NCBI RefSeq assembly: GCF_002746455.1
Contig: NZ_NWUW01000007.1
Coordinates: forward strand, 1-64,000
Direction: 5' to 3'
Origin: Bacillus fungorum
GTDB lineage: Bacteria; Bacillota; Bacilli; Bacillales; Bacillaceae_G
Length of the DNA stretch: 64,000 nt
The notes beneath the pieces were generated by a model that worked only from the letters and a program-made list of their open reading frames with translations, was not told the origin of the DNA and did no database searches. This document shows positions 7,932-15,903 of the stretch, one piece after another. The stretch's first letter is position 1. Each line of letters opens with the position of its first letter. A program made the translations under genes and the position numbers.

Positions 7932-8683
7932 TGAACCGGTTGAAGGAGCTATTACCTGCCCTTACACTTTCTAGTATTTTACTTGTCCTTTGGGAAGTAG
8001 GAGCAAGAATTGTAGACGAAATGTACATTTTACCGTCACCGTCGGCAATTGTAATGAAGATGTGGAAACTAAAAGATATATTATTTACGGTTCATTTGCC
8101 AGCAACATTATACGTCGTTTTAATAGGGGTGGCTATTTCTATCGTACTTGGGGTAGGGCTAGCGATGTTAATGAATGCGAGTAATTGGATGGAGAGAGCA
8201 TTTTATCCATTATTAGTTGCTTCACAAACGATTCCTATTACAGCGCTTGCTCCGCTTTTCGTTTTATGGTTTGGATATACGATTTGGAGTAAGGTTGTTG
8301 TTACGGTTTTAATTACGTTTTTCCCAATTGCGGTCAATACGTATGATGGACTGCGCAGTACGAAAAAAGAATGGGAGGAGCTCTTAGTTACGTATGGGGC
8401 AACGAAAAAAGATATTTTTCTTAAATTAAAGTTGCCGTCTGCTCTTCCTTATTTTTTCTCAGCTTTAAAAATTGCAGTGCCGCTTAGTGTGATTGGGGCA
8501 GCAATTGGTGAATGGCTCGGTGCACAAGCGGGGCTAGGATATTTCAGTAAAAGAATGATGACGCAGTTAGACGGAGCAGGTGTATTTGCACCCATTGTAT
8601 TGTTATCATTATTAGCTATTTTCTTCGTCATACTTATTTCGGTATTAGAAAAGAAATTCATTAGTTGGAGGAAGCATTCATGA
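7928..8683 (+). CDS. thiX: ABC transporter permease ThiX
   Basis: 251 aa with about six membrane segments. The EAA-type cytoplasmic loop (EELLVTYGATKKDIFLKLKLP) is typical of the nitrate/taurine/pyrimidine-type permeases. The ATG overlaps the stop of thiZ as ATGA, and the stop overlaps the start of thiY the same way, so translation of the three is coupled. It forms the membrane channel of the thiamin-precursor importer. Confidence 0.93.
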   Translation: MMNRLKELLPALTLSSILLVLWEVGARIVDEMYILPSPSAIVMKMWKLKDILFTVHLPATLYVVLIGVAISIVLGVGLAMLMNASNWMERAFYPLLVASQTIPITALAPLFVLWFGYTIWSKVVVTVLITFFPIAVNTYDGLRSTKKEWEELLVTYGATKKDIFLKLKLPSALPYFFSALKIAVPLSVIGAAIGEWLGAQAGLGYFSKRMMTQLDGAGVFAPIVLLSLLAIFFVILISVLEKKFISWRKHS

Positions 8684-9675
8684 AATTATTAAAACGCATC
8701 TTTGTGTTGACATTATTAGTTGCAATAATTGCTGGATGTTCTAGTAATTCAGCATCAGATAAGGGTAAAAAAGAAATAACGGTCATGCTTGATTGGTACC
8801 CAAATGCGGTACATAGCTTTATTTATGCGGCAATTGAAAAAGGCTACTTTAAAGAAGAAGGAGTGAAGGTGAATATTAAATTCCCTTCCAATCCGACTGA
8901 CCCACTAACGTTAGCGGCTGCAGGAAAAGTAACGGTCGGCTTATATTATCAGCCAGATGTTGTCATAGCAAAAGCAAATGAACAAATTCCAGTGAAATCA
9001 ATTGGAGCTGTCGTACGTTCACCATTAAATCATGTTGTATCGCTGAAGTCAGCAGGTATTCAATCGCCGAAAGATTTAGAGGGGAAAACAGTCGGATATT
9101 CTGGAACACCTTTAAGTGAGATGTATTTAAAAACGATGATAAAAGAAGCTGGTGGTAATCCAGATACAGTGAAAGTAGTCGATGTTGGCTTTGATTTAGT
9201 ACCGGCATTAATTACGAAAAAAGTGGATGCAGTAACAGGGGCATACATTAACCATGAAGTACCTGTTATGCGTCATGAAGGTCATGAACCAGCATACTTT
9301 AACCCAGCAGATTATGGTGTACCGAATTATCATGAGCTTGTATTTGTAACAGGTGATAAAACGTTGAAAAAAGATAAAGAAGCGTTGCAAGCTTTCTTGC
9401 GTGGTACGAAAAAAGGTTATGATTTCATGAAGAAAAATCCAGATGAAGCATTAAATATTTTATTAAATCATCAAGAAAAAGAAAACTTCCCGCTTGTACC
9501 AGAAGTTGAAAAAGAAAGTATGAAGATTTTATTAGAGAAGATGGAAACGAAAGATGAGCCATTTTTATCAGATTCAAAAGAGTCATGGGAGAAACAAAAT
9601 AAATGGCTGAAAGATAAAGGAATGACGAAAGAAATCGTTCCGGCCGATGAGTTATTCGAAAACATTTTAAAGTAG
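8680..9675 (+). CDS. thiY: ThiY, lipoprotein substrate-binding subunit
   Basis: 331 aa. The start at 8680 is chosen because TTGGAGGAAGCATTC lies directly before it. A lipoprotein signal ends at Cys20 (AIIAGC). The mature part is an NMT1/THI5-like domain starting ITVMLDWYPNAVHSF. The motif resembles the pyrimidine-binding proteins of the Thi5/ThiY family. It is the extracytoplasmic receptor for the pyrimidine moiety in the ThiXYZ importer. The ATGA overlap with thiX and the short gap to tenI keep it inside the operon. Confidence 0.93.
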   Translation: MKLLKRIFVLTLLVAIIAGCSSNSASDKGKKEITVMLDWYPNAVHSFIYAAIEKGYFKEEGVKVNIKFPSNPTDPLTLAAAGKVTVGLYYQPDVVIAKANEQIPVKSIGAVVRSPLNHVVSLKSAGIQSPKDLEGKTVGYSGTPLSEMYLKTMIKEAGGNPDTVKVVDVGFDLVPALITKKVDAVTGAYINHEVPVMRHEGHEPAYFNPADYGVPNYHELVFVTGDKTLKKDKEALQAFLRGTKKGYDFMKKNPDEALNILLNHQEKENFPLVPEVEKESMKILLEKMETKDEPFLSDSKESWEKQNKWLKDKGMTKEIVPADELFENILK

Positions 9676-9679
9676 GCGA

Positions 9680-10306
9680 ATGAATATGAAAAATGAGCTT
9701 CATGTAATCTCAAATGGTCACATGTCATTCAAAGAGTTAGTAGATGTAGCGATGCAAATTGAAAGTGAGATTGATTATTTGCATATTCGTGAGCGTGAGA
9801 AAAGTACGAAGGAATTATATGAAGGTGTGGAAAGTCTTTTAACGGAAGGCTTTCCAGCTTCTAAAATTGTTATAAACGATCGAATTGATATCGCTATTTT
9901 ATTAAATATTCCTCGTGTTCAATTAGGATACAAAAGCGCAGATGTAAGGTCAGTGAAAAAAAAGTTTTCTTATTTGCATGTCGGTTATTCCGTGCATTCG
10001 CTAGACGAAGCGATAGTAGCATTTAAAAATGGAGCGGATTCACTCGTTTATGGTCATGTATTTCCGACAGATTGTAAAAAAGGTGTGCCAGCGAGAGGGC
10101 TTGAAGAAATTTCGGACATTGCAAGGAGCTTATCGATACCAATTATAGCTATTGGAGGGATTACTCCTGAAAATACAAAGGATATTCTGGTAAGTGAAGT
10201 AAGTGGAATTGCTGTTATGTCTGGGATTATAAGTAGTAGTAACCCGTATAGCAAAGCGAAATCTTATAAGGAATCAATAAGAAAGTGGGCGGAAAAACAT
10301 GTGTAA
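9680..10306 (+). CDS. tenI: Thiazole tautomerase TenI
   Basis: 208 aa, ThiE/TenI-like TIM barrel. TenI catalyses aromatisation of the thiazole tautomer made by ThiG. The His of the YGHVFPTDCKKG segment (residue 126 here) corresponds to the catalytic His122 of B. subtilis TenI, and GIAVMSGI is the phosphate-binding region. The protein is TenI rather than ThiE because the ThiE pyrophosphate-binding motifs are not seen. The ATG at 9680 has only a weak ribosome site; an in-frame ATG at 9686 is an alternative. It overlaps thiO by eight bases. Confidence 0.88.
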   Translation: MNMKNELHVISNGHMSFKELVDVAMQIESEIDYLHIREREKSTKELYEGVESLLTEGFPASKIVINDRIDIAILLNIPRVQLGYKSADVRSVKKKFSYLHVGYSVHSLDEAIVAFKNGADSLVYGHVFPTDCKKGVPARGLEEISDIARSLSIPIIAIGGITPENTKDILVSEVSGIAVMSGIISSSNPYSKAKSYKESIRKWAEKHV

Positions 10307-11408
10307 GAAGTATGATGTAGCGATAATTGGCGGTGGTGTAATTGGGAGTTCAGTTGCACATTTTCTAGCAGAAAGAGGCCATAAAGTAGCGATTGTAGAG
10401 AAACAAAGAATTGCATCTGAAGCCTCGAAAGCAGCCGCTGGTTTACTTGGGGTTCAGGCAGAATGGGATGAATATGACCCTCTATTTGAACTTGCTAGAG
10501 AAAGCCGTGCTATATTTCCACAACTTGCAGAAGTTTTACGTGAAAAGACGGGTATTGATATTGGATATGAAGAAAAAGGGATATATCGCATTGCCCAAAA
10601 TGAAGGTGAGAAGGAAAGAATTCTTCATATTATGGATTGGCAGCAGAAAACAGGTGAAGATTCCTATTTTCTAACGGGAGAACATTTGCGGGAAAAAGAG
10701 CCGTTTCTATCCGAATCGATTATAGGAGCGGTATATTATCCGAAAGATGGTCATGTTATTGCACCAGAGCTTACGAAAGCATTCGCACATTCCGCATCAT
10801 TTTCGGGTGCTGATATATATGAACAGACAGAAGTGTTTGATATTCGTGTTGAAAATAATAGAGTAACTGGAATTGTTACAAGTGAAGGTATTATCGCGTG
10901 CGAGAAGGTTGTTATTGCCGGTGGTTCATGGAGCACGAAGCTATTAGGCGATTTTCACCGCGAATGGGGTACATATCCAGTTAAAGGAGAAGTAGTAGCA
11001 GTAAGAAGTAGAAAACCACTTTTAAAGGCGCCTATTTTCCAAGAAAGATTTTACATTGCACCAAAGCGCGGCGGACGTTACGTAATTGGAGCAACGATGA
11101 AGCCCCATACGTTTAATAAAACTGTGCAACCGGAAAGTATTACTTCTATATTAGAGCGCGCGTATACAATATTGCCAGCTTTAAAAGAAGCGGAATGGGA
11201 AAGTGCATGGGCAGGATTAAGACCACAATCGAATCATGAAGCTCCTTATATGGGAGAGCATGAAGAAATAAAAGGTTTATATGCTTGCACGGGCCATTAT
11301 CGAAACGGCATTTTATTAAGCCCTGTTTCTGGTCAATATATGGCTGATTTAATAGAAGGAAAGCAAGAGAATCACTTGCTAGATTCATTGCTTTCTAAAA
11401 CAGTTTAG
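10299..11408 (+). CDS. thiO: Glycine oxidase ThiO
   Basis: 369 aa FAD-dependent oxidase of the DAO family. The N-terminal dinucleotide motif AIIGGGVIGSSVAHFLAERG is followed by the conserved EKQRIASEASKAAAGLLG region. The C-terminal part (GATMKP, AWAGLRPQS, YACTGHYRNGI) binds FAD. ThiO oxidises glycine to the imine used for thiazole synthesis. It overlaps tenI and is followed by thiS, thiG and thiF, the usual Bacillus order. Confidence 0.95.
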   Translation: MCKKYDVAIIGGGVIGSSVAHFLAERGHKVAIVEKQRIASEASKAAAGLLGVQAEWDEYDPLFELARESRAIFPQLAEVLREKTGIDIGYEEKGIYRIAQNEGEKERILHIMDWQQKTGEDSYFLTGEHLREKEPFLSESIIGAVYYPKDGHVIAPELTKAFAHSASFSGADIYEQTEVFDIRVENNRVTGIVTSEGIIACEKVVIAGGSWSTKLLGDFHREWGTYPVKGEVVAVRSRKPLLKAPIFQERFYIAPKRGGRYVIGATMKPHTFNKTVQPESITSILERAYTILPALKEAEWESAWAGLRPQSNHEAPYMGEHEEIKGLYACTGHYRNGILLSPVSGQYMADLIEGKQENHLLDSLLSKTV

Positions 11409-11423
11409 AAAGGGGATGGAAGT

Positions 11424-11627
11424 TTGAATTTAAAAATTAATGGTAATCAAATAGAAGTGCCAGAGAGTGTGAAAACAGTAGCTGAGCTACTTACACATTT
11501 AGAGTTAGATAATAGAATTGTCGTAGTAGAGCGTAATAAAGATATTTTACAAAAAGATGATCATACAGATACATCTGTTTTTGATGGAGACCAAATTGAG
11601 ATTGTAACTTTCGTAGGAGGCGGTTGA
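11424..11627 (+). CDS. thiS: Sulfur carrier protein ThiS
   Basis: 67 aa ubiquitin-like protein ending in Gly-Gly-Gly, the tail that is adenylated by ThiF and converted to a thiocarboxylate. The start is a TTG with AAAGGGGATGGAAG upstream. It delivers sulfur to ThiG. The ribosome site of thiG lies within its last codons. Confidence 0.95.
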   Translation: MNLKINGNQIEVPESVKTVAELLTHLELDNRIVVVERNKDILQKDDHTDTSVFDGDQIEIVTFVGGG

Positions 11628-11629
11628 TT

Positions 11630-12400
11630 ATGTTAAACATTGGACCATTGTCATTTCAGTCTAGACTTTTATTAGGAACAGGGAAATTCCCTGATTTTGA
11701 TGTACAGCAAAAGGCAATTGACGTTTCTGAGGCTGAAATTTTAACGTTCGCAGTACGTCGTATGGATATCTTTGATGCAAAGCAACCTAATTTATTAGAG
11801 AAACTTGATGTGAAAAAATATACGTTATTACCGAATACAGCAGGAGCAAAAAATGCTGAAGAAGCTGTTCGTATTGCAAAATTAGCAAAAGCTTCGGGGC
11901 TTTGCGACATGATCAAAGTAGAAGTTATTGGTGATGATAGAACGTTATTACCTGATCCAGTAGAAACGTTAAAGGCATCTGAAATGTTATTAGAAGAAGG
12001 ATTTATCGTACTTCCGTACACATCTGATGATGTTGTATTAGCACGTAAATTACAAGAACTAGGTGTGCATGCAATTATGCCAGGAGCATCACCAATCGGT
12101 TCAGGGCTTGGTATTGTAAATCCGTTAAATTTAAGTTTCATTATTGAACAAGCGACAGTACCAGTTATCGTTGACGCTGGTATCGGTAGCCCAGCTGATG
12201 CGGCATTCGCGATGGAATTAGGAGCCGATGGTGTGTTATTAAATACGGCTGTATCAGGAGCAAAAGATCCTATTAAAATGGCACAGGCAATGAAATTAAG
12301 TATTGAGGCAGGACGTTTAGGATTTGAAGCAGGTCGTATTGCACGTAAACGTTGTGCAACAGCAAGTAGTCCTTTAGAAGGAATGAGCATAGTTGAATAA
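11630..12400 (+). CDS. thiG: Thiazole synthase ThiG
   Basis: 256 aa TIM barrel. The ATG at 11630 is chosen because TAGGAGG lies nine bases upstream; a TTG two codons earlier is too close to it. Lys96 (DMIKVEV) is the Schiff-base lysine. [29 protein letters not shown] is the typical phosphate-binding end, split here over two barrel strands. The enzyme joins DXP, dehydroglycine and ThiS thiocarboxylate into the thiazole. The stop overlaps the TTG start of thiF. Confidence 0.97.
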   Translation: MLNIGPLSFQSRLLLGTGKFPDFDVQQKAIDVSEAEILTFAVRRMDIFDAKQPNLLEKLDVKKYTLLPNTAGAKNAEEAVRIAKLAKASGLCDMIKVEVIGDDRTLLPDPVETLKASEMLLEEGFIVLPYTSDDVVLARKLQELGVHAIMPGASPIGSGLGIVNPLNLSFIIEQATVPVIVDAGIGSPADAAFAMELGADGVLLNTAVSGAKDPIKMAQAMKLSIEAGRLGFEAGRIARKRCATASSPLEGMSIVE

Positions 12401-13412
12401 TCGATATTCTCGCCAAGAATTATTTTTTCCAATTGGAGAAGAAGGGCAACGAAAGATAAGAGAAAAGCATGTACTCATTATCGGTGCAGGTGCATTAGGT
12501 AGTGCAAATGCAGAGATGTTTGTAAGAGCTGGTGTTGGCACAGTAACGATTGTAGACCGGGATTATGTCGATTGGAGTAATTTACAAAGGCAGCAATTGT
12601 ACGCAGAGAGTGATGTGGAAAATAATCTTCCGAAGGCTGTAGCAGCAAAGAAGCGTCTAGAAGAGATTAATAGTGAAGTAAGAGTAGAAGCTCTCGTTCA
12701 AGATGTAACAGCTGAGGAATTAGAAGAGCTTGTTACAAACGTTAATGTAATTATTGATGCAACTGATAATTTCGAAACGCGTTTCATTGTAAATGATATA
12801 GCGCAAAAATATTTTATTCCATGGATTTACGGAGCATGTGTAGGGAGTTACGGCCTTTCTTACACAATTCTTCCTAGTAAAACGCCATGTTTATCTTGTT
12901 TATTACAATCGATTCCGCTTGGCGGGGCGACATGTGATACAGCGGGCATTATATCACCTGCTGTATCTCTCGTCGTTTCTCATCAAGTAACGGAAGCTCT
13001 TAAATTGTTAGTGGAAGATTACGAATCACTTCGAGATGGACTTGTATCGTTTGATGTATGGAAGAATGAATATTCATGTATGAATGTGCAAAAGCTTCGT
13101 AAACACAATTGTCCTTCGTGCGGAGAGAATGCATTATATCCGTATTTAAATAAAGAAAACACATCCAAAACAGCAGTTTTATGCGGGAGAAATACAGTTC
13201 AAATTAGACCACCTTATAAAGAAGAAATAGATTTTGAACGATACAAAGAGCTGCTGAATGATCGTGTGAAAGATTTAAATGTAAATCCATATTTATTATC
13301 ATTTTCTGTGGAAGAAAAGAGATTAGTTGCTTTTAAAGATGGTCGTGTACTTGTACATGGAACGAAAGATATAAGCGAAGCAAAAACGATTTATCATCGC
13401 TATTTTGGGTAG
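12393..13412 (+). CDS. thiF: ThiS adenylyltransferase ThiF
   Basis: 339 aa, MoeB/ThiF/HesA family. Start is TTG at 12393, overlapping thiG by eight bases, with GAAGGAATGAG upstream. The ATP-binding motif is [15 protein letters not shown], with the [16 protein letters not shown] segment typical of E1-like enzymes. Zinc cysteines occur as CLSC and CPSCG. It has a C-terminal extension of about 90 residues beyond the E1-like core. It activates the ThiS tail with ATP. Confidence 0.95.
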   Translation: MNNRYSRQELFFPIGEEGQRKIREKHVLIIGAGALGSANAEMFVRAGVGTVTIVDRDYVDWSNLQRQQLYAESDVENNLPKAVAAKKRLEEINSEVRVEALVQDVTAEELEELVTNVNVIIDATDNFETRFIVNDIAQKYFIPWIYGACVGSYGLSYTILPSKTPCLSCLLQSIPLGGATCDTAGIISPAVSLVVSHQVTEALKLLVEDYESLRDGLVSFDVWKNEYSCMNVQKLRKHNCPSCGENALYPYLNKENTSKTAVLCGRNTVQIRPPYKEEIDFERYKELLNDRVKDLNVNPYLLSFSVEEKRLVAFKDGRVLVHGTKDISEAKTIYHRYFG

Positions 13413-13427
13413 AAAAGGATGAGTGGG

Positions 13428-14234
13428 ATGAAAATAAATAAAGCTTTAACAATTGCAGGATCTGATAGCGGAGGCGGTGCCGGCATTCAAGCAGATTTAA
13501 AAACATTCCAAGAGCTTGGTGTGTATGGGATGACGGCAATTACGGCAATTACTGCTCAAAACACGCTTGGCGTTCAAGGGGTATATCCAGTTCCGTTAGA
13601 AGGTATTACGGAACAGTTGAATTCAATTGGTACGGATTTAACACCAGATGCTGTGAAACTAGGCATGTTATTTAGCAGCGAAATTATTCAAATTGTATCA
13701 GAACATATTAAGAAGTTTTGCTGGAATAATATTGTGCTAGACCCTGTTATGATTGCTAAGGGTGGTGCATCATTATTACAACAAGAAGCAGTACAAGCAT
13801 TAAAAGAATATTTATTACCAGTAGCAACGGTTGTAACACCGAATGTTCCTGAAGCAGAAGTGTTAACTGGGATAGAGATTCATAATGTTGAAGATAGTAA
13901 GGAAGCTGCGAAAGTACTGCATGAATTAGGGGCAAAATATGTACTTATGAAGGGCGGACATGCAGAGTATCAAGGCAATGAAGTAATTGACTTACTCTTT
14001 GATGGAGAAGAGTTTATCGAATTTAGAAGTGAACGGATTCCTTCAAAGCAAACGCACGGAAGCGGGTGCACATTTGCTTCAGCCGTTGCAGCAGGACTTG
14101 CGAAAGGATACTCGATTGAAGAGGCAGTTCAAGAAGCAAAACGATTTATTAGTATAGCAATTGAAGAGCCATTGAATATTGGAAGTGGTCATGGACCGAC
14201 GAATCATTTTGCATACAAATTGAATAAAGCATAA
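13428..14234 (+). CDS. thiD: Hydroxymethylpyrimidine/phosphomethylpyrimidine kinase ThiD
   Basis: 268 aa ribokinase-fold kinase. The ATG at 13428 has AAAAGG nine bases upstream; the ATG at 13419 directly abuts that site. Substrate motif GSDSGGGAGIQADLKTF and the anion-hole motif HGSGCTFASA are intact. It phosphorylates HMP twice, preparing the pyrimidine recovered by TenA for coupling to thiazole. Last gene of the operon, followed by a terminator. No thiE or thiM is in this window. Confidence 0.95.
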   Translation: MKINKALTIAGSDSGGGAGIQADLKTFQELGVYGMTAITAITAQNTLGVQGVYPVPLEGITEQLNSIGTDLTPDAVKLGMLFSSEIIQIVSEHIKKFCWNNIVLDPVMIAKGGASLLQQEAVQALKEYLLPVATVVTPNVPEAEVLTGIEIHNVEDSKEAAKVLHELGAKYVLMKGGHAEYQGNEVIDLLFDGEEFIEFRSERIPSKQTHGSGCTFASAVAAGLAKGYSIEEAVQEAKRFISIAIEEPLNIGSGHGPTNHFAYKLNKA

Positions 14235-14250
14235 GCATAAAGAAAGGAAA

Positions 14251-14277
14251 AGTCAGTTTTACAACTGGCTTTTTTTC
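14251..14277 (+). terminator. Terminator of the thiamin operon
   Basis: AGTCAGTT and AACTGGCT pair (one G-T) and a run of seven T follows. Confidence 0.88.
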
Positions 14278-14334
14278 TGTTTACTTTTTCAAAATACAGG
14301 AGTAATATATCAGCCAGAATACATTTTTTTGTAA

Positions 14335-14459
14335 ACGCTGAGTCCAAATATACGGAGCGGAGGAACCAATTTGTGCAGTGTCACTAGGGGTGAATCTTTC
14401 AATTTTGAAAGTAGGGCTACTCTCAAAGTCCGAATCCGACAGCTAACTTCGTAAGCGTC
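14335..14459 (+). promoter_or_regulatory. c-di-AMP riboswitch 1 (ydaO/yuaA type)
   Basis: Conserved blocks in order: ACGCTGAG, GGAGCGGAGGAACCAA, AGGGGTGAATC, GTAGGGCTAC, CCGAATCCGACAGCTAAC and CGTAAGCGT. It precedes two small genes of unknown function. No convincing terminator lies between it and the ATG at 14567, so the expression platform may differ from that of copy 2. c-di-AMP binding normally switches such genes off. Confidence 0.95.
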
Positions 14460-14566
14460 TTGAGAGAGGACGGTGCCATGATGGATACATCACTTCATCG
14501 ATCTGATTAGTATAGGGGAATATCAATCTATTTTTGAGTTCTTTTATATTAAGGAGGATGAGGTAC

Positions 14567-14953
14567 ATGGAACTAACACTTATTTGTGTTGGAGGAGAAA
14601 GCAAGATAAATAGTTTAAGAGACCTAGTTGCATTTCAACATGAGTTAATTATTTTTACAGCAAATGAAGAGATAGCGGCTGAAGTTAGGAATTGTGGATT
14701 TGATTGGACGTATAGTTGTAGTAAGGAGCAGGATTTTACTAGTATTTGTGAGAGTATTAAGAAGGTGATTTTACTAGGGGATGAGCTTCCAATTGTTAGT
14801 TTCTTCACCGAACACATTCGCTTTTCTTTTCAAGCACCTATTACTGTTGTTACAAGGAATAAACGATATCCAGCGAGGCTCTATGAAACAATTGGAGCTA
14901 AATTTGTTGTGTTTACGAATTGTGATAATATTTCTTTTTTATTTTTTGAATAG
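14567..14953 (+). CDS. Unknown protein in c-di-AMP riboswitch operon, 128 aa
   Basis: The ATG at 14567 has AAGGAGG nine bases upstream, so it is preferred over an in-frame start at 14534. The soluble alpha/beta-looking protein starts MELTLICVGGESKINSL and contains alternating strands (LIIFTANEE, KKVILLGDELPIVSFF, APITVVTRNKRYP, GAKFVVFTN). This resembles a Rossmann or RCK-like fold, but no GxGxxG motif is clear. I do not recognise a family. It lies behind a c-di-AMP riboswitch and upstream of kdp, so a role in potassium or osmotic control is inferred. Confidence 0.75.
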   Translation: MELTLICVGGESKINSLRDLVAFQHELIIFTANEEIAAEVRNCGFDWTYSCSKEQDFTSICESIKKVILLGDELPIVSFFTEHIRFSFQAPITVVTRNKRYPARLYETIGAKFVVFTNCDNISFLFFE

Positions 14954-14969
14954 GGTGGGGGAGAAGAAG

Positions 14970-15200
14970 ATGAAGGTGTTGCTACTAGGAGATATAGCGA
15001 ATCGTTGGGCGGTATCAGTAGAGCGAGTTCAAGAATTGATGGTGCTTGATCCAATTTTTCCAAGGCCATATATCATATTGCCATCGAAAGACGCTTTATA
15101 TTTAAAAACAGATGTTATCGAATATGAGCAGCTACATGCAGAATTGTCACAAGTTTATATTCGCGGGAGAAATTTACGTGCTTTTTTACGAGGAGAATAA
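14970..15200 (+). CDS. Small HTH-like protein, 76 aa
   Basis: The ATG at 14970 follows GGGTGGGGGAGAAGAAG, 16 bases after the stop of the 128-aa gene, so the two form an operon. The segment ANRWAVSVERVQELMVLDP, then PRPYIILPSKDALYLKTDVIEYEQL, resembles the compact winged helix of AlpA/excisionase-type regulators. This is a fold-level guess. It may be a DNA-binding partner of the preceding gene. A strong terminator follows. Confidence 0.7.
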   Translation: MKVLLLGDIANRWAVSVERVQELMVLDPIFPRPYIILPSKDALYLKTDVIEYEQLHAELSQVYIRGRNLRAFLRGE

Positions 15201-15210
15201 ATAGTGAGTG

Positions 15211-15270
15211 AAAAAAGAGCGAATGCGAAGTGCGACAAGCTATGCACTTCATGTCATTCGCTCTTTTTAT
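15211..15270 (+). terminator. Terminator of the two-gene c-di-AMP operon
   Basis: A long interrupted stem: AAAAAGAGCGAATG with CATTCGCTCTTTTT, and inside it GAAGTGC with GCACTTC. A T run follows. Confidence 0.9.
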
Positions 15271-15348
15271 TGCGTATTTAAAAGGTCATTTCTGTGAAAA
15301 AGAAAGAAAAGAAGAGAAAATAGATGAAAGAATATTAATAATACTCAA

Positions 15349-15362
15349 TGTAAGCGCTTAAA
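15349..15362. promoter_or_regulatory. Possible cre (CcpA) site
   Basis: TGTAAGCGCTTAAA matches the cre consensus at all but one of the fixed positions and has a perfect TAAGCGCTTA core. It lies about 50 bases upstream of the predicted kdp promoter. Function is unproven. Confidence 0.35.
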
Positions 15363-15398
15363 CAGATAGATATTTTCTTATTTTCAGTAATTTCCCTC

Positions 15399-15427
15399 TT
15401 TACAAGTGAAATATAGAGGAGTATATT
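15399..15427 (+). promoter_or_regulatory. Predicted promoter of the kdp operon
   Basis: TTTACA and TATATT separated by 17 bases, about 45 bases upstream of c-di-AMP riboswitch 2. Confidence 0.5.
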
Positions 15428-15469
15428 TACTCTCATAAATCATTCATAAAATTTCCAAAAAAACCTAAA

Positions 15470-15594
15470 ATCGCTGAGTTCCAGAAATGGAGCGGGGGAA
15501 CCAATTTTGTGCATCGTCACTTGGGGTGAATCTTTCAGTTTTGAAAGTAGGGCTACTCTTTAGGCCCGAATCCGACAGCTAACCTCGTAAGCGT
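15470..15594 (+). promoter_or_regulatory. c-di-AMP riboswitch 2 (kdp leader)
   Basis: Same conserved blocks as copy 1 (TCGCTGAG, GGAGCGGGGGAACCAA, TTGGGGTGAATC, GTAGGGCTAC, CCGAATCCGACAGCTAAC, CGTAAGCG), followed by an intrinsic terminator at 15629. Control of kdp by this riboswitch has been reported in B. thuringiensis, from memory. Confidence 0.96.
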
Positions 15595-15628
15595 TTAGAG
15601 AGGAGGTTTACTTTGTGTTGTTCATTTC

Positions 15629-15660
15629 GAACACTAAGTAGAGCTTAGTGTTCTTTTTTT
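15629..15660 (+). terminator. Terminator of c-di-AMP riboswitch 2
   Basis: GAACACTAAG and CTTAGTGTTC form a perfect stem followed by eight T. It is the expression platform ahead of the kdp genes. Confidence 0.93.
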
Positions 15661-15702
15661 GATAATCAGGTGGTAAATTTTTACAAAAAGAGAGGGATAG
15701 CT

Positions 15703-15807
15703 ATGTTAGATGTTGTAATGATCGGGATTTTTGTTGTATTAGTTGCATCGATGGCAAGTCTTGCAAGTTGGTCAGATAAAGTTGTGAAAGAAGGGAAGCA
15801 ATCATGA
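15703..15807 (+). CDS. Small membrane protein in front of kdpF, 34 aa
   Basis: ATG at 15703 with AGAGGGATAGCT upstream opens a 34-codon frame starting MLDVVMIGIFVVLVASMASL and ending VVKEGKQS. One membrane helix (about residues 4-23) and a charged tail are predicted. The stop overlaps the ATG of kdpF as ATGA, which argues for real, coupled translation. Tiny ORFs of similar build precede kdpF in other bacteria; their function is not known to me. Confidence 0.75.
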   Translation: MLDVVMIGIFVVLVASMASLASWSDKVVKEGKQS

Positions 15808-15884
15808 TGATTGCCTTATCGGTTATTGTTGCAGCAATTACGGTGTACTTAGTGTATGCATTATTAAATCCAGAAAAGTTTTAA
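15804..15884 (+). CDS. kdpF: KdpF, potassium-transporting ATPase small subunit
   Basis: 26 aa (25 if the second ATG at 15807 is used), ending VYLVYALLNPEKF, the hallmark of KdpF. A single membrane helix stabilises the KdpABC complex. The ATG overlaps the stop of the preceding small ORF and kdpA begins 19 bases after its stop. Confidence 0.92.
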   Translation: MMIALSVIVAAITVYLVYALLNPEKF

Positions 15885-15903
15885 TTAGGGGGAATTATTC
15901 ATT

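Noticed and set aside
11656..12432. 258-codon open frame antisense to thiG
   Set aside because: It mirrors the codon pattern of thiG, is low in protein-like character (Ser/Ile/Asn-rich), and has no plausible ribosome site or promoter.
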